From assembly GCF_004135975.1 (NCBI RefSeq), contig NZ_CP026538.1, forward strand, positions 4,092,001-4,156,000: a stretch of 64,000 bases of DNA. The letters run 5' to 3'. Numbering within the stretch: the first letter of the stretch is position 1; each line of letters begins with the position of its first letter. Of this stretch, positions 45,908-55,127 are shown one piece after another. Position numbers and translations under genes: made by a program. The DNA comes from Solidesulfovibrio carbinolicus. GTDB taxonomy: Bacteria; Desulfobacterota; Desulfovibrionia; Desulfovibrionales; Desulfovibrionaceae. The notes beneath the pieces are model-generated. The model was not told where the DNA came from. It did not search any database and saw only the letters and a list, made by a program, of their open reading frames with translations.

Positions 45908-48900
45908 ATGGTCAATTTCTTCATCGACAGGCCGGTCTTTTCCGCCGTCATCTCCATCGTCATCACCCTGGTCGGGGCCATCTGCATCCTCACCCTGCCC
46001 ATCGCCCAGTATCCCCAGATCGTCCCGCCCACAGTCCAGGTCAGCGCCACCTACGACGGCGCCAGCGCCCAGGTCGTGGAAGAATCCGTGGCCACGCCCA
46101 TCGAGCAGGAGGTCAACGGCGCCCAGGACATGCTCTACATGAACTCCGTCAGCTCCAACGACGGACGCATGGTCCTAAACGTCACCTTCGACATCTCCCG
46201 CGACCTCGATCTGGCCACCGTGGACGTCCAAAACCGCGTCGCCCTGGCCAACTCCCGACTGCCCGCCGAAGTCGTCAGCCGGGGCATCTCGGTCAAAAAA
46301 CAGTCTCCGGACATGCTGCTGGTGATTAACTTAAGCTCCCCCGACGGCAGCCGCGACACGCTTTTTCTCAACAACTACGCCAAGATTAACATCACCGACG
46401 CCCTGGCCCGGGTGCCCGGCGTCGGCAACGTGACCGTTTTCGGCGAGCGCGACTACGGCATGCGCGTGTGGCTCGACCCGGACAAGCTCGCCCGCCTGGG
46501 CCTGACTTCCTCCGACGTGGCCCAGGCCATCCGCGAACAGAACGTCCAGGCCCCGGCCGGCCAGATCGGCCTGCCGCCCGCCCCCCCGGGCCAGGAATTC
46601 CAGCTGTCCGTCCAGGTCAAGGGCCGGCTGGCCGACCCCGAGGAGTTCGCCGACATCATTGTGCGCACCGGCAAGGGGGCAGAGATGGTGCGTGTGCGCG
46701 ACGTGGGCCGGGTGGAGCTGGGCAGCCAGAGCTACAGCGCGTTCACGCGCCTGAACGGCAACCCCACCTGCACCATCCAGGTCTACCAGCTGCCCGGGGC
46801 CAACGCCCTGGACGTGGTGGAGAAAATCCGGGCCATCATGGCCGAGCAGGCCGGCTATTTCCCGCCCGGCGTCAGCTACACCATCCCCTACGACACCACC
46901 AAGTTCGTCACCGCCTCCATCCACGAAGTCATCAAAACCCTGTTCGAGGCCGTGCTGCTCGTGCTCATCGTGGTCTACGTGTTCCTGCAAAACGGCCGGG
47001 CCACGCTCATTCCCATGCTCACCGTGCCCGTCTCCCTGGTCGGGGCCTTTGCCTTCATGCAGGTCTTCGGCTTCTCCATCAACACCCTGACCCTGTTCGG
47101 TCTGGTGCTGGCCATCGGCATCGTCGTGGACGACGCCATCGTCGTGGTCGAGGCCGTGCAGCACAAGATCGACCACGAAAAACTGCCGCCCAAGGAAGCC
47201 ACCAAGGCGGCCATGGCCGAAGTGGCCGGCCCGGTCATCGCCATCTCGCTTGTGCTCATCTCCGTGTTCGTGCCTGTCGCCTTCATGGGCGGCGTCACCG
47301 GCCGGCTCTACCAGCAGTTCGCCCTGACCCTGGCCGTGTCCGTGGCCTTGTCCGCCATCTGCGCGCTGACCCTCTCCCCGGCCCTGTGCGCGCTCATCCT
47401 GCGCCCGGCCGGCGAAGGCAAGGGTCCGCTTGGCGCGTTCTTCCGGGGTTTTAACCGCGTCTTCGACGCCTGCACCCGCGGCTACGCCGCCGGCGTGCGC
47501 GTGGCCATCCGGCGGATGCTCGTCACCATTGTCTGCCTCATCGCCGTGGGCGCCGGCGCCTGGCATCTGCTCGTCACCCTGCCCACGGGCTTTGTGCCCG
47601 ACGAGGACCAGGGCTACTTCATCGTCAACACCATGCTGCCCGAGGGCGCGTCGCTGGAGCGCAACGACGCCGTGGTCAAGCAGCTGGAACAGACCCTGTC
47701 CGCCGACCCGGCCGTGGCCGACGTGCTGGCCCTTGGCGGCTTCAATCTGCTTACCAGCACCTACAGCTCCTACAGCTCGGTCCTGTTCGTCATCTTGAAG
47801 CCCTGGGAAGACCGCGCCACGCCGCAGCTCTCCCTGGACGCGGTCATGGACCGCACCCGCAAACAGTTCGCCGGGGTCCAGGAAGCCATCGTCATGGCCT
47901 TCAATCCCTCGCCCATCCCCGGCCTTGGCTCCACCGGCGGCTTCCAGTTCGAACTGCAGGACCGCACCGGCGGCCCGGTGGCCGAACTGGCCGCCACGGC
48001 CTACGACTTCCTGGCCGAAGCCCGAAACATGCCCGCCGTCACCGGCCTGTTCACCGACTTCAGCGTCGATGTGCCCCAGCTCTTCTACAACCTCGACCGC
48101 GACAAGGTGCAAACCCTGGGCATCCCGCCCAAGACCGTGTTCGAGGCGCTCCAGACCTACCTGGGCGGCCTCTACGTCAACGACTTCAACAAATTCGGCC
48201 GCACCTACCGGGTCATGCTCCAGGCCGAGCCGCGCTTCCGCACCAGCCCCGCCGACATCGAACGCTTCTACGTGCGCTCCTCGGCGGACGAGATGGTTCC
48301 CTTGAGCACCCTGGGCGTAACCAAGGACATCCGAGGGCCGGAATACATCCGCCGCTTCAACCTCTTCCGCACCGTGGAAATCTCCGGCGGCACCCCCGAA
48401 GGCTTCTCCTCCGGCCAATCGCTCAAATCCATGGCCGCTCTCGCCCGCGACAAGCTGCCCCAGGGCTTCGGCTACGCCTGGACCGGCATCGCCTACCAGG
48501 AAGCCTCCTCCGGCGGCCAATCCGTCTTCATCTTCGGCCTGGCCCTGCTCATGGTCTTCCTGGTGCTGGCCGCCCAGTACGAATCCTGGGCCGTGCCATT
48601 CGCCGTCATCCTGGCCGTGCCCATGGCCGTGCTTGGGGCCATGGGCGCGCAAATGCTGCGCGGCCTGGAAAACAACGTCTACGCCCAGATCGGCCTGGTC
48701 ATGCTCATCGGCCTGGCCGCCAAAAACGCCATCCTCATCGTCGAATTCGCCAAGGCCCGCCACGAAGCCGGCGACAGCCCGGCCGAAGCCGCCGTCTCGG
48801 CCTCCATCCTGCGCTTCCGGCCCATCCTCATGACCTCGTTCGCCTTCATCCTCGGCGTCGTGCCCATGCTCGTGGCCAAAGGAGCCGGCGCGGCCAGCCG

Positions 48901-49048
48901 CCACGCCCTGGGCACCGCCGTCTTCGGTGGCATGATCGCCGCCACCGTGCTTGGCGTGTATTTCGTGCCGGCGCTCTACTGCGGCATCCAGCGGCTGGTG
49001 TCGCGGGGCGGGGCGGAAGGCAAAGGCACTGAAATAAAAGTGGATTAA
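45908..49048 (+). CDS. RND multidrug efflux pump, inner-membrane permease (HAE1/AcrB type)
   Basis: Proton-driven drug exporter, 1046 residues, twelve membrane helices and two large periplasmic loops. N-terminus FFIDRPVFSAVISIVITLVG. The proton-relay Asp pair is in GIVVDDAIVVVEAVQ (TM4) and the Lys side in LIGLAAKNAILIVEFAKAR (TM10). The adaptor is upstream; no TolC-type outer-membrane factor gene follows, so the pump must use one encoded elsewhere. Confidence 0.96.
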   Translation: MVNFFIDRPVFSAVISIVITLVGAICILTLPIAQYPQIVPPTVQVSATYDGASAQVVEESVATPIEQEVNGAQDMLYMNSVSSNDGRMVLNVTFDISRDLDLATVDVQNRVALANSRLPAEVVSRGISVKKQSPDMLLVINLSSPDGSRDTLFLNNYAKINITDALARVPGVGNVTVFGERDYGMRVWLDPDKLARLGLTSSDVAQAIREQNVQAPAGQIGLPPAPPGQEFQLSVQVKGRLADPEEFADIIVRTGKGAEMVRVRDVGRVELGSQSYSAFTRLNGNPTCTIQVYQLPGANALDVVEKIRAIMAEQAGYFPPGVSYTIPYDTTKFVTASIHEVIKTLFEAVLLVLIVVYVFLQNGRATLIPMLTVPVSLVGAFAFMQVFGFSINTLTLFGLVLAIGIVVDDAIVVVEAVQHKIDHEKLPPKEATKAAMAEVAGPVIAISLVLISVFVPVAFMGGVTGRLYQQFALTLAVSVALSAICALTLSPALCALILRPAGEGKGPLGAFFRGFNRVFDACTRGYAAGVRVAIRRMLVTIVCLIAVGAGAWHLLVTLPTGFVPDEDQGYFIVNTMLPEGASLERNDAVVKQLEQTLSADPAVADVLALGGFNLLTSTYSSYSSVLFVILKPWEDRATPQLSLDAVMDRTRKQFAGVQEAIVMAFNPSPIPGLGSTGGFQFELQDRTGGPVAELAATAYDFLAEARNMPAVTGLFTDFSVDVPQLFYNLDRDKVQTLGIPPKTVFEALQTYLGGLYVNDFNKFGRTYRVMLQAEPRFRTSPADIERFYVRSSADEMVPLSTLGVTKDIRGPEYIRRFNLFRTVEISGGTPEGFSSGQSLKSMAALARDKLPQGFGYAWTGIAYQEASSGGQSVFIFGLALLMVFLVLAAQYESWAVPFAVILAVPMAVLGAMGAQMLRGLENNVYAQIGLVMLIGLAAKNAILIVEFAKARHEAGDSPAEAAVSASILRFRPILMTSFAFILGVVPMLVAKGAGAASRHALGTAVFGGMIAATVLGVYFVPALYCGIQRLVSRGGAEGKGTEIKVD

Positions 49049-49055
49049 AAGGAAA

Positions 49056-49105
49056 GATGCCTCCGGCGGCCGGGGGGCTCAGCCCCCCGGACCCCCGATA
49101 TGGGG
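49056..49105. repeat. GC-rich palindromic repeat, copy 5
   Basis: GATGCCTCCGGCGG, then the core CCGGGGGGCTCAGCCCCCCGG and the flank ACCCCCGATATGGGG, directly after the pump stop codon. The core is identical to the copy at 13307. Confidence 0.78.
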
Positions 49106-49156
49106 AAGGGCAGGACGGGCGCGGCAGACGTCGTCAGGCGCGGCCCGAGAGAAGAC

Positions 49157-49225
49157 GGGGGCTGGGATTTGGGGTGTTCTTCCAGGCGGAAGCCGCCCGG
49201 AAGAACACCCCAAATCCCAGCCCCC
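49157..49225. repeat. Perfect palindrome with 27-bp arms
   Basis: Arms 49157-49183 and 49199-49225 are exact reverse complements (outer GGGGGCTGGGATTTGG, inner GGTGTTCTTCC). The 15-base centre can add a further five-base GGCGG/CCGCC stem. It sits between the convergent pump and CheY genes. Confidence 0.88.
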
Positions 49226-49292
49226 AACTCGCCAGCGCTCTTTTCCCCTGCTTCACCCCCGCCCGCCGACACTACCCCAGCCCTTGCCATAA

Positions 49293-49346
49293 CCCCGATG
49301 GAGGGTCCGGGGGCCTCAGGCCCCCGGCGGGTGCGGGCAGAGCCCG
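49293..49346. repeat. GC-rich palindromic repeat, copy 6
   Basis: CCCCGATGGAGGGTCCGG, then GGGCCTCAGGCCC, then CCGGCGGG and a smaller GCGGGCAGAGCCCGC stem. Opposite in orientation to copy 5; together with the 27-bp palindrome they fill the 335 bases between the pump and CheY genes, which hold no gene. Confidence 0.72.
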
Positions 49347-49383
49347 CTCTTCGTCTTGCTCTTCCTCTTCCTCTCCCACTCAC

Positions 49384-49749
49384 TTACTTAAATATCTGCC
49401 CCAAAGTCTCCAGAACGGCGGCGGCGGCCAGGGGTTTGGGCAGGGTGAATTTCGCGCCGTAGCTTTTGGCCCAGCCCAGGGTTTCGGTGTCGGTGAAGGT
49501 GCTGCCGGCGCTGATGGCGATGATGGGCAGGCTTGGGGCCAGTTCGAGGAGTTCCTTGATGGTGGCCAGCCCTTCCTTGCCGGGCATGAAGATATCGACG
49601 AAGGCGGCCTGGGCCGGGGTCTCACGGAAGGCGGCTATGGCGGCGTCGCCGTCGGCGGCTTCGGCCACCTGGTGGCCGGCTTTTTCCAGGATGCCGCGCA
49701 GCATGGTGCGGGTGATGGCGGCGTCGTCGACGATGAGGATTCGGGCCAC
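49384..49749 (-). CDS. CheY-like single-domain response regulator
   Basis: 121 residues: acidic pocket ILIVDDAAITR, phosphoacceptor Asp in FVDIFMPGKEG, then IIAISAGS and the conserved Lys in LPKPLAAAAV. There is no output domain. It starts 27 bases after the chemoreceptor stop, so it may serve that receptor or a wider chemotaxis-like pathway. Confidence 0.9.
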   Translation of the reverse strand: MARILIVDDAAITRTMLRGILEKAGHQVAEAADGDAAIAAFRETPAQAAFVDIFMPGKEGLATIKELLELAPSLPIIAISAGSTFTDTETLGWAKSYGAKFTLPKPLAAAAVLETLGQIFK

Positions 49750-49776
49750 GGGCGATGCTCCTTGGGCGTTTGAGGG

Positions 49777-52431
49777 TCAGGACGGCAGGCGGCGCGGCTG
49801 GTCTTCGGCCTCGGCCTCGCCGCTGGTCTGCATGTGTTCGATGAGTGCGCCGAGTTCCCGGGTTTCGTCGTTGAGGCCGCGCACGGCGTCCACCGAGGCG
49901 TCCATGCCGGCGCGGATGTCTTCGGCGATGCGGCTGACTTCCTCGGTGGCCCGGCTGATCTCGGCGGCCGTGGCCGATTGCTGTTCGGCGGCCGTGGCGA
50001 TGGCCCGGACCTGATCGGCGGTGCTGTCGACCATGCCGACAATGGCGGCCAGGGCTTCGCCGGCGGCTTCGGCCAGGTCGGTGCTGCGCGACACGGCTTC
50101 GGCGGCCCGGACGGTTTCCTGGTTGCCGCGCCTGGCGGCCTGCTGCACGGCGGTGATGGCCTGGCCGACCTCGCGGGTGGCGGTCATGGTTTTTTCGGCC
50201 AGTTTGCGCACCTCGTCGGCCACCACGGCAAAGCCGCGCCCAGCGTCGCCGGCCCGGGCGGCCTCGATGGCGGCGTTGAGCGCCAGCAAGTTGGTCTGGT
50301 CGGCGATGTCGGAGATGACCTCCAGCACACGGCCGATATTTTCGGCGGTCTTGTCGAGTTCGGCCATGTCGCCGCGAAGCGTCTCGGCCATGGCCCTCAC
50401 GTCCTCAATGGCGGCCACGACCTGGCGCACCATGTCCGAGCCTTGGCGGGCCTTCTCCTTGGCCTCGTCGGCGCTGCCGGCGGCCAGGCCGGCGTTTTGG
50501 GCCACTTCCAGCACCGAGGCGTTCATTTCCTCCATGGCCGTGGCGGTTTCAATGCTGCGTTGGCGCTGGTAGGACACGCCTTCATTGGTGCGGTCGATGC
50601 GTTCGGCCAGGTCCCGGGCGTTGTCGGCCACCTTGGCCGAGATGCCTTCGGCGGTGTTGGCGGCGGCGGCGATGAGCCGGTTTTGTTCGGCCAGGGCTTC
50701 CTGCTGCATTTTGACCTTGGTGAGCGTGGCCAGCATGGCGAAAACGCCGAGTATGCGGCCGGCGCCGTCGTTTATGGGCGCGGCGTCGATTTTGATGAAG
50801 AAACGCTCGCCCCAGGCGTAACGGCCGTCGTATTCGACGTTGGTCATGATTTCCCGGCGGCTCATGACGTCGCCAAGGACCTGGGAGACGATGACGTGGC
50901 TGGCGAACACGTCGTTCATGTGTCGGCCGACGTAGGCCTCGGGTTCTTTTTTCTCGCCCAGGAAGTGGGCCAGCCAGCGGTTGACCAGGGTGATCTTGCC
51001 GTCCGGGGCGGCCACCACGCAGGGCAGGGTTACGGAGTTGAGGATGCCCTTGGCGAATTCCAATTCGGTCTTGAGGTGGTCCACCATGGCGCTGATGGAA
51101 GCGGCCAGGCTGGCCATTTCGGCGGTCAGCCCCGAGGCGGGCTCGGCGGCCAAGTCGCCGCCGGCCACCTTGTCGGCGTAGGAGACAATGGCTGAGATCG
51201 GCCGGTTGAGCAGCCGGCGCACCGTAAGCAGACACAGGGCGGCCATGCCGATAAGGAAGACAATGGAGAAGATGACCAGCTTGACGACGATGGCCCGCAC
51301 GGCCTGGTCGAGCTGGGCGGCTTGCGTGGCCACTTCGCGGTCGATGCCGTCCACGTAGTCGCCCATGCCCACGATCCAGTTCCAGGGTTTGAACAGCTTG
51401 ACGTAGCTGAGTTTGGGGTAGGATTCGCTGGTTTCGCCGCCGCTGGCCTGGGGTTTGGGCCAGGCGTAGCTGACGAAGCCTTCGCCGGTGGCGGCCACGG
51501 CGTCGGCCATGCCCGTGGCGATGTTGGTCTTGCCGCCGGGATAGGGGACTGCGGCGGCCTGGGCGCCCGGGTTCATGGACGTGGCCCGGTCGAACTGGGC
51601 CGAATCCAGGACCTTGCCGTCGAAATCCGGGCGGATGGGGTGCATGACCACGCGCGGGATGGGCCGGGTGTTGTCGTAGATGAAGAAATAGTTGCCGTCT
51701 GGCAGGCGCATCTTGGACAGCTGGGCCTTGGCTTCGGCCTGCAGCCGGGCCGTCTCGTCCTCCACCCAGGCCCCGGAACCGAAGATCCAGCCCAGTTCGG
51801 GCACAAGGCGCACGTAGGAAACCTTGAGCTTGGGATCGTTTTTGGCCCCGGGCTTGTCCCACAGGTAGGCCACCATGCCCTGGCCCTTGTCCTTGGCCGC
51901 CTTGACCATTTCCTGGAAAAGGGCCGTGCCCTTGGGATCGCGGTAGCCCGAGATGTCCTGGCCTTCCAGGGCCGGCTGGGTCGGGTGCATGACCATGCGG
52001 GGGGACAGGTCGTTGATCCAGATGTAGTTGTCGCCGTCGAAGCGGGCCTGGCGGACCATGGCCTTGATCTGCGCTTCGATTTCCTCGCGGGGCATGTTGT
52101 CTTTATGGGCGTCGTAATAGGCCTTGGCCTGGCCCGCGACCGCGTCCACCACGGCTTTTAAATGATCATGGGCGCGTTTTTTCAGCGCCGCGTCATCCTG
52201 GGAAACGTCGTAGAAGTATTTGATGACGTCATAAGCCTGGCCTACGGCCTGACGTTGACGCTCCTTGGCCTCGGCCATGAGTCGGGTTCGCAGCTCAAGG
52301 CCGCTTTCCTCGCGGTATTGGCCGAGCTCGTAGAGAAAATACAGCATGGTGAAGCCCGACAGGGCCGTCAGCATGGCAATGAAGACAATGGCGATCTTGA
52401 GGCTGATGGACCAGTCGCGCGGTGCTTTCAT
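49777..52431 (-). CDS. Methyl-accepting chemotaxis protein with double Cache and PAS domains
   Basis: 884 residues. First membrane helix at about 10-32, then a periplasmic region with two successive Cache-type repeats ([20 protein letters not shown] and [22 protein letters not shown]), second membrane helix ([21 protein letters not shown]), HAMP, a PAS domain ([23 protein letters not shown]) and the MCP signalling hairpin ([38 protein letters not shown]). No CheR-binding pentapeptide at the end. The ATG at 52431 (GGAGAGGTTC) was chosen over 52572, whose extension is not family-like. Confidence 0.94.
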   Translation of the reverse strand: MKAPRDWSISLKIAIVFIAMLTALSGFTMLYFLYELGQYREESGLELRTRLMAEAKERQRQAVGQAYDVIKYFYDVSQDDAALKKRAHDHLKAVVDAVAGQAKAYYDAHKDNMPREEIEAQIKAMVRQARFDGDNYIWINDLSPRMVMHPTQPALEGQDISGYRDPKGTALFQEMVKAAKDKGQGMVAYLWDKPGAKNDPKLKVSYVRLVPELGWIFGSGAWVEDETARLQAEAKAQLSKMRLPDGNYFFIYDNTRPIPRVVMHPIRPDFDGKVLDSAQFDRATSMNPGAQAAAVPYPGGKTNIATGMADAVAATGEGFVSYAWPKPQASGGETSESYPKLSYVKLFKPWNWIVGMGDYVDGIDREVATQAAQLDQAVRAIVVKLVIFSIVFLIGMAALCLLTVRRLLNRPISAIVSYADKVAGGDLAAEPASGLTAEMASLAASISAMVDHLKTELEFAKGILNSVTLPCVVAAPDGKITLVNRWLAHFLGEKKEPEAYVGRHMNDVFASHVIVSQVLGDVMSRREIMTNVEYDGRYAWGERFFIKIDAAPINDGAGRILGVFAMLATLTKVKMQQEALAEQNRLIAAAANTAEGISAKVADNARDLAERIDRTNEGVSYQRQRSIETATAMEEMNASVLEVAQNAGLAAGSADEAKEKARQGSDMVRQVVAAIEDVRAMAETLRGDMAELDKTAENIGRVLEVISDIADQTNLLALNAAIEAARAGDAGRGFAVVADEVRKLAEKTMTATREVGQAITAVQQAARRGNQETVRAAEAVSRSTDLAEAAGEALAAIVGMVDSTADQVRAIATAAEQQSATAAEISRATEEVSRIAEDIRAGMDASVDAVRGLNDETRELGALIEHMQTSGEAEAEDQPRRLPS

Positions 52432-52592
52432 GAACCTCTCCAGGGCGTTTGTCTGGCGGCGTCGGACGGCGCATAAAGGAGAAACGACGCTTGACCGTAT
52501 ATGACGCAACCCACGCCCCATGGCAAGTGCCCGACGGAAAAGAGGCTTCCCTTTCAGGGGGGCATGGTGCATAAGCCTGCCAGGAATACCCC

Positions 52593-53438
52593 ATGAGCAC
52601 GTTTTACGAACTCGCCACCGATCTCTTCGACCCCCTGCACTCCTTTTGGGAGCACCCCAAAACCCGTCGGGTCGTGGCCGTGAGCCAAGTCGTGGCCTTT
52701 CTCATCGGCCTGATCGGCATCGAACTCAACATCCGGGGACTGCTGCCGCCGTTTCTGGCCCGCATGACCCCCATGTCCCATTTCTACGCCATCAGCCTGG
52801 CTTTCACCCTGGTGCTGATCCAGGAAGTCGTGGACCTCATCTTCGTCCTGCCCTGTTCGGTGACCAAGTCGCTGGGCAAGCAGTTCGAGGTCTTGTGCCT
52901 GATTTTATTGCGCGACGCCTTCAAGGAACTCGTCCATCTGCACGAACCCATCGTCCTCCTTGAAGCCGTGGACGTGTTGTTGCCCATGCTGGCCGACGGG
53001 GCCGGCGCGCTGATCGTGTTCATGGGCCTTGGCCTGTACTACCGCCGCTACCGCAAACGCGCCCAGGGCAAGAAAGGCCCGTGGCTCTATCCCTTCGTGG
53101 CCACGAAGAAGTTCCTGGCCTTCTGCCTGCTGCTGGCGTTCCTCGCCTACGGGGCCTGGATCGGCTGGCAGGCCATGACCACCGGCCATGTCCATCCGTT
53201 TTTTTCGGTGTTTTATACCGTGCTCATCTTCAGCGACATCTTCATCGTGCTGTTGTCCCACACCTATCAGCCGGCCTTCCATTCGATCTTCCGCAATTCC
53301 GGCTTCGCCCTGGCCACCCTGCTTATCCGCTTCGCCCTGGCCGCGCCGGCCTACTACGCCCCGGCCATCGGCATCGCGGCCATGGCCATGGCTTACGGCG
53401 TATCCCGGGCCAGCGAAGCCTTCGAGGCCGACACGTAA
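52593..53438 (+). CDS. Polytopic membrane protein, unknown function
   Basis: 281 residues with about seven membrane helices separated by short charged loops ([80 protein letters not shown]). The charged residues inside helices (such as QEVVDLIF and SDIF) hint at a transport or sensing role. It starts 13 bases before trmO in effect as part of one transcript. No family recognised. Confidence 0.75.
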   Translation: MSTFYELATDLFDPLHSFWEHPKTRRVVAVSQVVAFLIGLIGIELNIRGLLPPFLARMTPMSHFYAISLAFTLVLIQEVVDLIFVLPCSVTKSLGKQFEVLCLILLRDAFKELVHLHEPIVLLEAVDVLLPMLADGAGALIVFMGLGLYYRRYRKRAQGKKGPWLYPFVATKKFLAFCLLLAFLAYGAWIGWQAMTTGHVHPFFSVFYTVLIFSDIFIVLLSHTYQPAFHSIFRNSGFALATLLIRFALAAPAYYAPAIGIAAMAMAYGVSRASEAFEADT

Positions 53439-53450
53439 CAGGAGATCGCC

Positions 53451-53954
53451 ATGCCCCCGGAAACATCCATCGCCCTGCGTCCCATCGGCGTGATCCGCAC
53501 ACCCTACGCCGCCCTCGAAGGGATGCCCATCCAGCCCGGCGGCGCCAGGGAAAGCCTGGGCCGGGTGGAGCTTGACCCCGAACTGGCTCCGGCCCTGGCC
53601 GACGTGGACGGCTTTTCCCACGTCTACCTCATTTACTGCTTCCACGAGTCCTCGGGCTACAAGACCACGGTGACGCCCTATCTCGACGACACGCCGCGCG
53701 GGCTTTTCGCCACCCGCGCCCCCAAACGGCCCAACCCTATCGGGTTGTCCGTGGTGGAGGTGGTGTCGGTTGCGGGCAACGTGCTGACCGTTCGCGGCGC
53801 GGACATGCTCGACGGCACGCCGCTTCTCGACATCAAGCCCTATGCCCCGGCCTTCGACGCCCCGGCCGGCCCGGTGCGAAGCGGCTGGCTGGAAGGACGC
53901 GGCCAGACCGTGGGGCAGACGCGCTCCGACGACCGGTTCGTCGGCCCGGACTGA
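53451..53954 (+). CDS. trmO: TrmO/TsaA-type tRNA t6A37 methyltransferase
   Basis: 167 residues with the UPF0066/TrmO barrel: LRPIGVIRTPYAALEGMPIQ, VDGFSHVYLIYCFHES, and the family signature APKRPNPIGLSVVEVVSV, then GADMLDGTPLLDIKPYAP. TrmO methylates N6-threonylcarbamoyladenosine at tRNA position 37 using S-adenosylmethionine. A terminator follows. Confidence 0.9.
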   Translation: MPPETSIALRPIGVIRTPYAALEGMPIQPGGARESLGRVELDPELAPALADVDGFSHVYLIYCFHESSGYKTTVTPYLDDTPRGLFATRAPKRPNPIGLSVVEVVSVAGNVLTVRGADMLDGTPLLDIKPYAPAFDAPAGPVRSGWLEGRGQTVGQTRSDDRFVGPD

Positions 53955-53979
53955 TCCCCGGACGCTCTCTTCACCAATG

Positions 53980-54016
53980 AAAACGGCCGCATCCTTGCCT
54001 GGATGCGGCCGTTTTT
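53980..54016 (+). terminator. Rho-independent terminator of trmO
   Basis: AAACGGCCGCATCC pairs with GGATGCGGCCGTTT around TTGCCT, followed by TTT. Strong on the plus strand and, with the A-run, also usable on the minus strand. Confidence 0.9.
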
Positions 54017-54138
54017 TCAGCGTTGGCCTATAAAAGGCCCGGGGGAACCCCGTAAGCCTGCGGCGCAGGCCGGTGGGAAGGCCATGAGGCCGCATCCGGA
54101 ACAGTCGGCGCGGCCCCATGCCTTCGGGCGGCCCGTCG

Positions 54139-54555
54139 CTACTTGGCGACGTCGGCCTTGAGCTGCTTGATCATCTCGGAAACCTTGGCCAGGGACGCCT
54201 TGTTGGCGTCGCCCTCGAGGGTGACGGCCAGGGCGTCGGCCGTGGCGGCCAGCTCGGCCAGACGCGCCGCCGCCATTTCCTTGCGCAGCTTGCCCGGCAG
54301 GGCGTCAAAGGCCGCGATCTTGGCGTCCATGGCCGCCACCTTGGCCGGCACGTCGGCCACGGACTGGGTCACCACGGACAGTTTGGCGTCCAGGGCGACA
54401 TACACGCCCAGGGCCAACACAATGGCCAAAATCCCGATGGCCAGGCCGGCCCGGGCCGAATTGGCCGTTTCCTTCGCCTCAACGGCCGGATTGCCGACCT
54501 TGCTCTCGACGTCATCGCCATACATCGCCCGGACTTTCTTCTCCATGCCAAGCAT
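54139..54555 (-). CDS. Single-span membrane protein with helical tail
   Basis: 138 residues: charged N-terminus (MEKKVRAMYGDD), one membrane helix (AGLAIGILAIVLALGVYVAL, about 36-56) and an Ala/Lys-rich helical C-terminal region likely to form a coiled coil. ATG at 54555; an in-frame ATG three codons later is also possible. No family recognised. It is the last host-like gene before the phage block, which starts after 239 bases without a gene. Confidence 0.7.
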   Translation of the reverse strand: MLGMEKKVRAMYGDDVESKVGNPAVEAKETANSARAGLAIGILAIVLALGVYVALDAKLSVVTQSVADVPAKVAAMDAKIAAFDALPGKLRKEMAAARLAELAATADALAVTLEGDANKASLAKVSEMIKQLKADVAK

Positions 54556-54794
54556 AGTGGTCTCCTCCGAGGCAAAAATTTAGAATTCAAGGAAAGCTAG
54601 TCGAAAGCCGTTGGAGTCACAACGGGAAATGCGGTCTTTTCGACACGTGCTTGTGAATTTTCTTTCAATCTCCCAGCGGACCAGTCGGAAAACGCCGCAT
54701 GTTTTGACGAAAACTGGCTGGTTCGCGGCCGGTTTCCATGGACTTGTGGGTCTTGAGGGCGGCGGGAACAGCCGCCGCGAAAGGAGACCCGAAC

Positions 54795-55127
54795 ATGATC
54801 CTGCGCTGCCGCTTGTGCCACGCCCCCATTGCCGCCTGCGACCCCGCCCGCCTGATCCCGCCGCTGACCAGCGCCGTGTTCGAGCCTCTGGAGCCGGGGT
54901 TCCCGCCGCCCTTCCCCCCGGACGTCCCCTGGGAGGCGGCGCGCTGCCCCCAGTGTCGCCACCATCCCCAGGGGTACGCCCCGGACGGGGCCAAGAGCCT
55001 CGAAACCGACCAGGGAACCTGGCCGCTTCCCGCACCGGAGCAGCCCGAAACCGGCTGCCCCGACCCGAAACCCGCCAGCCCCGGCCCGATCCCCAAACGC
55101 GACAAGCCCAACCGGAGAAGTCGATGA
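54795..55127 (+). CDS. Small zinc-finger-like protein at the head of the phage block
   Basis: 110 residues with two CxxC pairs (CRLCHAPIAAC and CPQCRHHP), consistent with a zinc site, and a Pro-rich tail. ATG at 54795 after AAAGGAGACCC. The last bases overlap the portal start as ATGA, tying it to the phage transcript. Function unknown. Confidence 0.6.
   Translation: MILRCRLCHAPIAACDPARLIPPLTSAVFEPLEPGFPPPFPPDVPWEAARCPQCRHHPQGYAPDGAKSLETDQGTWPLPAPEQPETGCPDPKPASPGPIPKRDKPNRRSR

Noticed and set aside
46331-48904. An 857-codon open frame on the minus strand
   Set aside because: Antisense to the RND pump; its His/Gly/Asp-rich sequence is the mirror of membrane-protein codons.
51247-51254. A third GCCGATAA (sigma-28 -10)
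   Set aside because: It lies inside the chemoreceptor gene, on the opposite strand, and no TAAA lies 15-16 bases before it.
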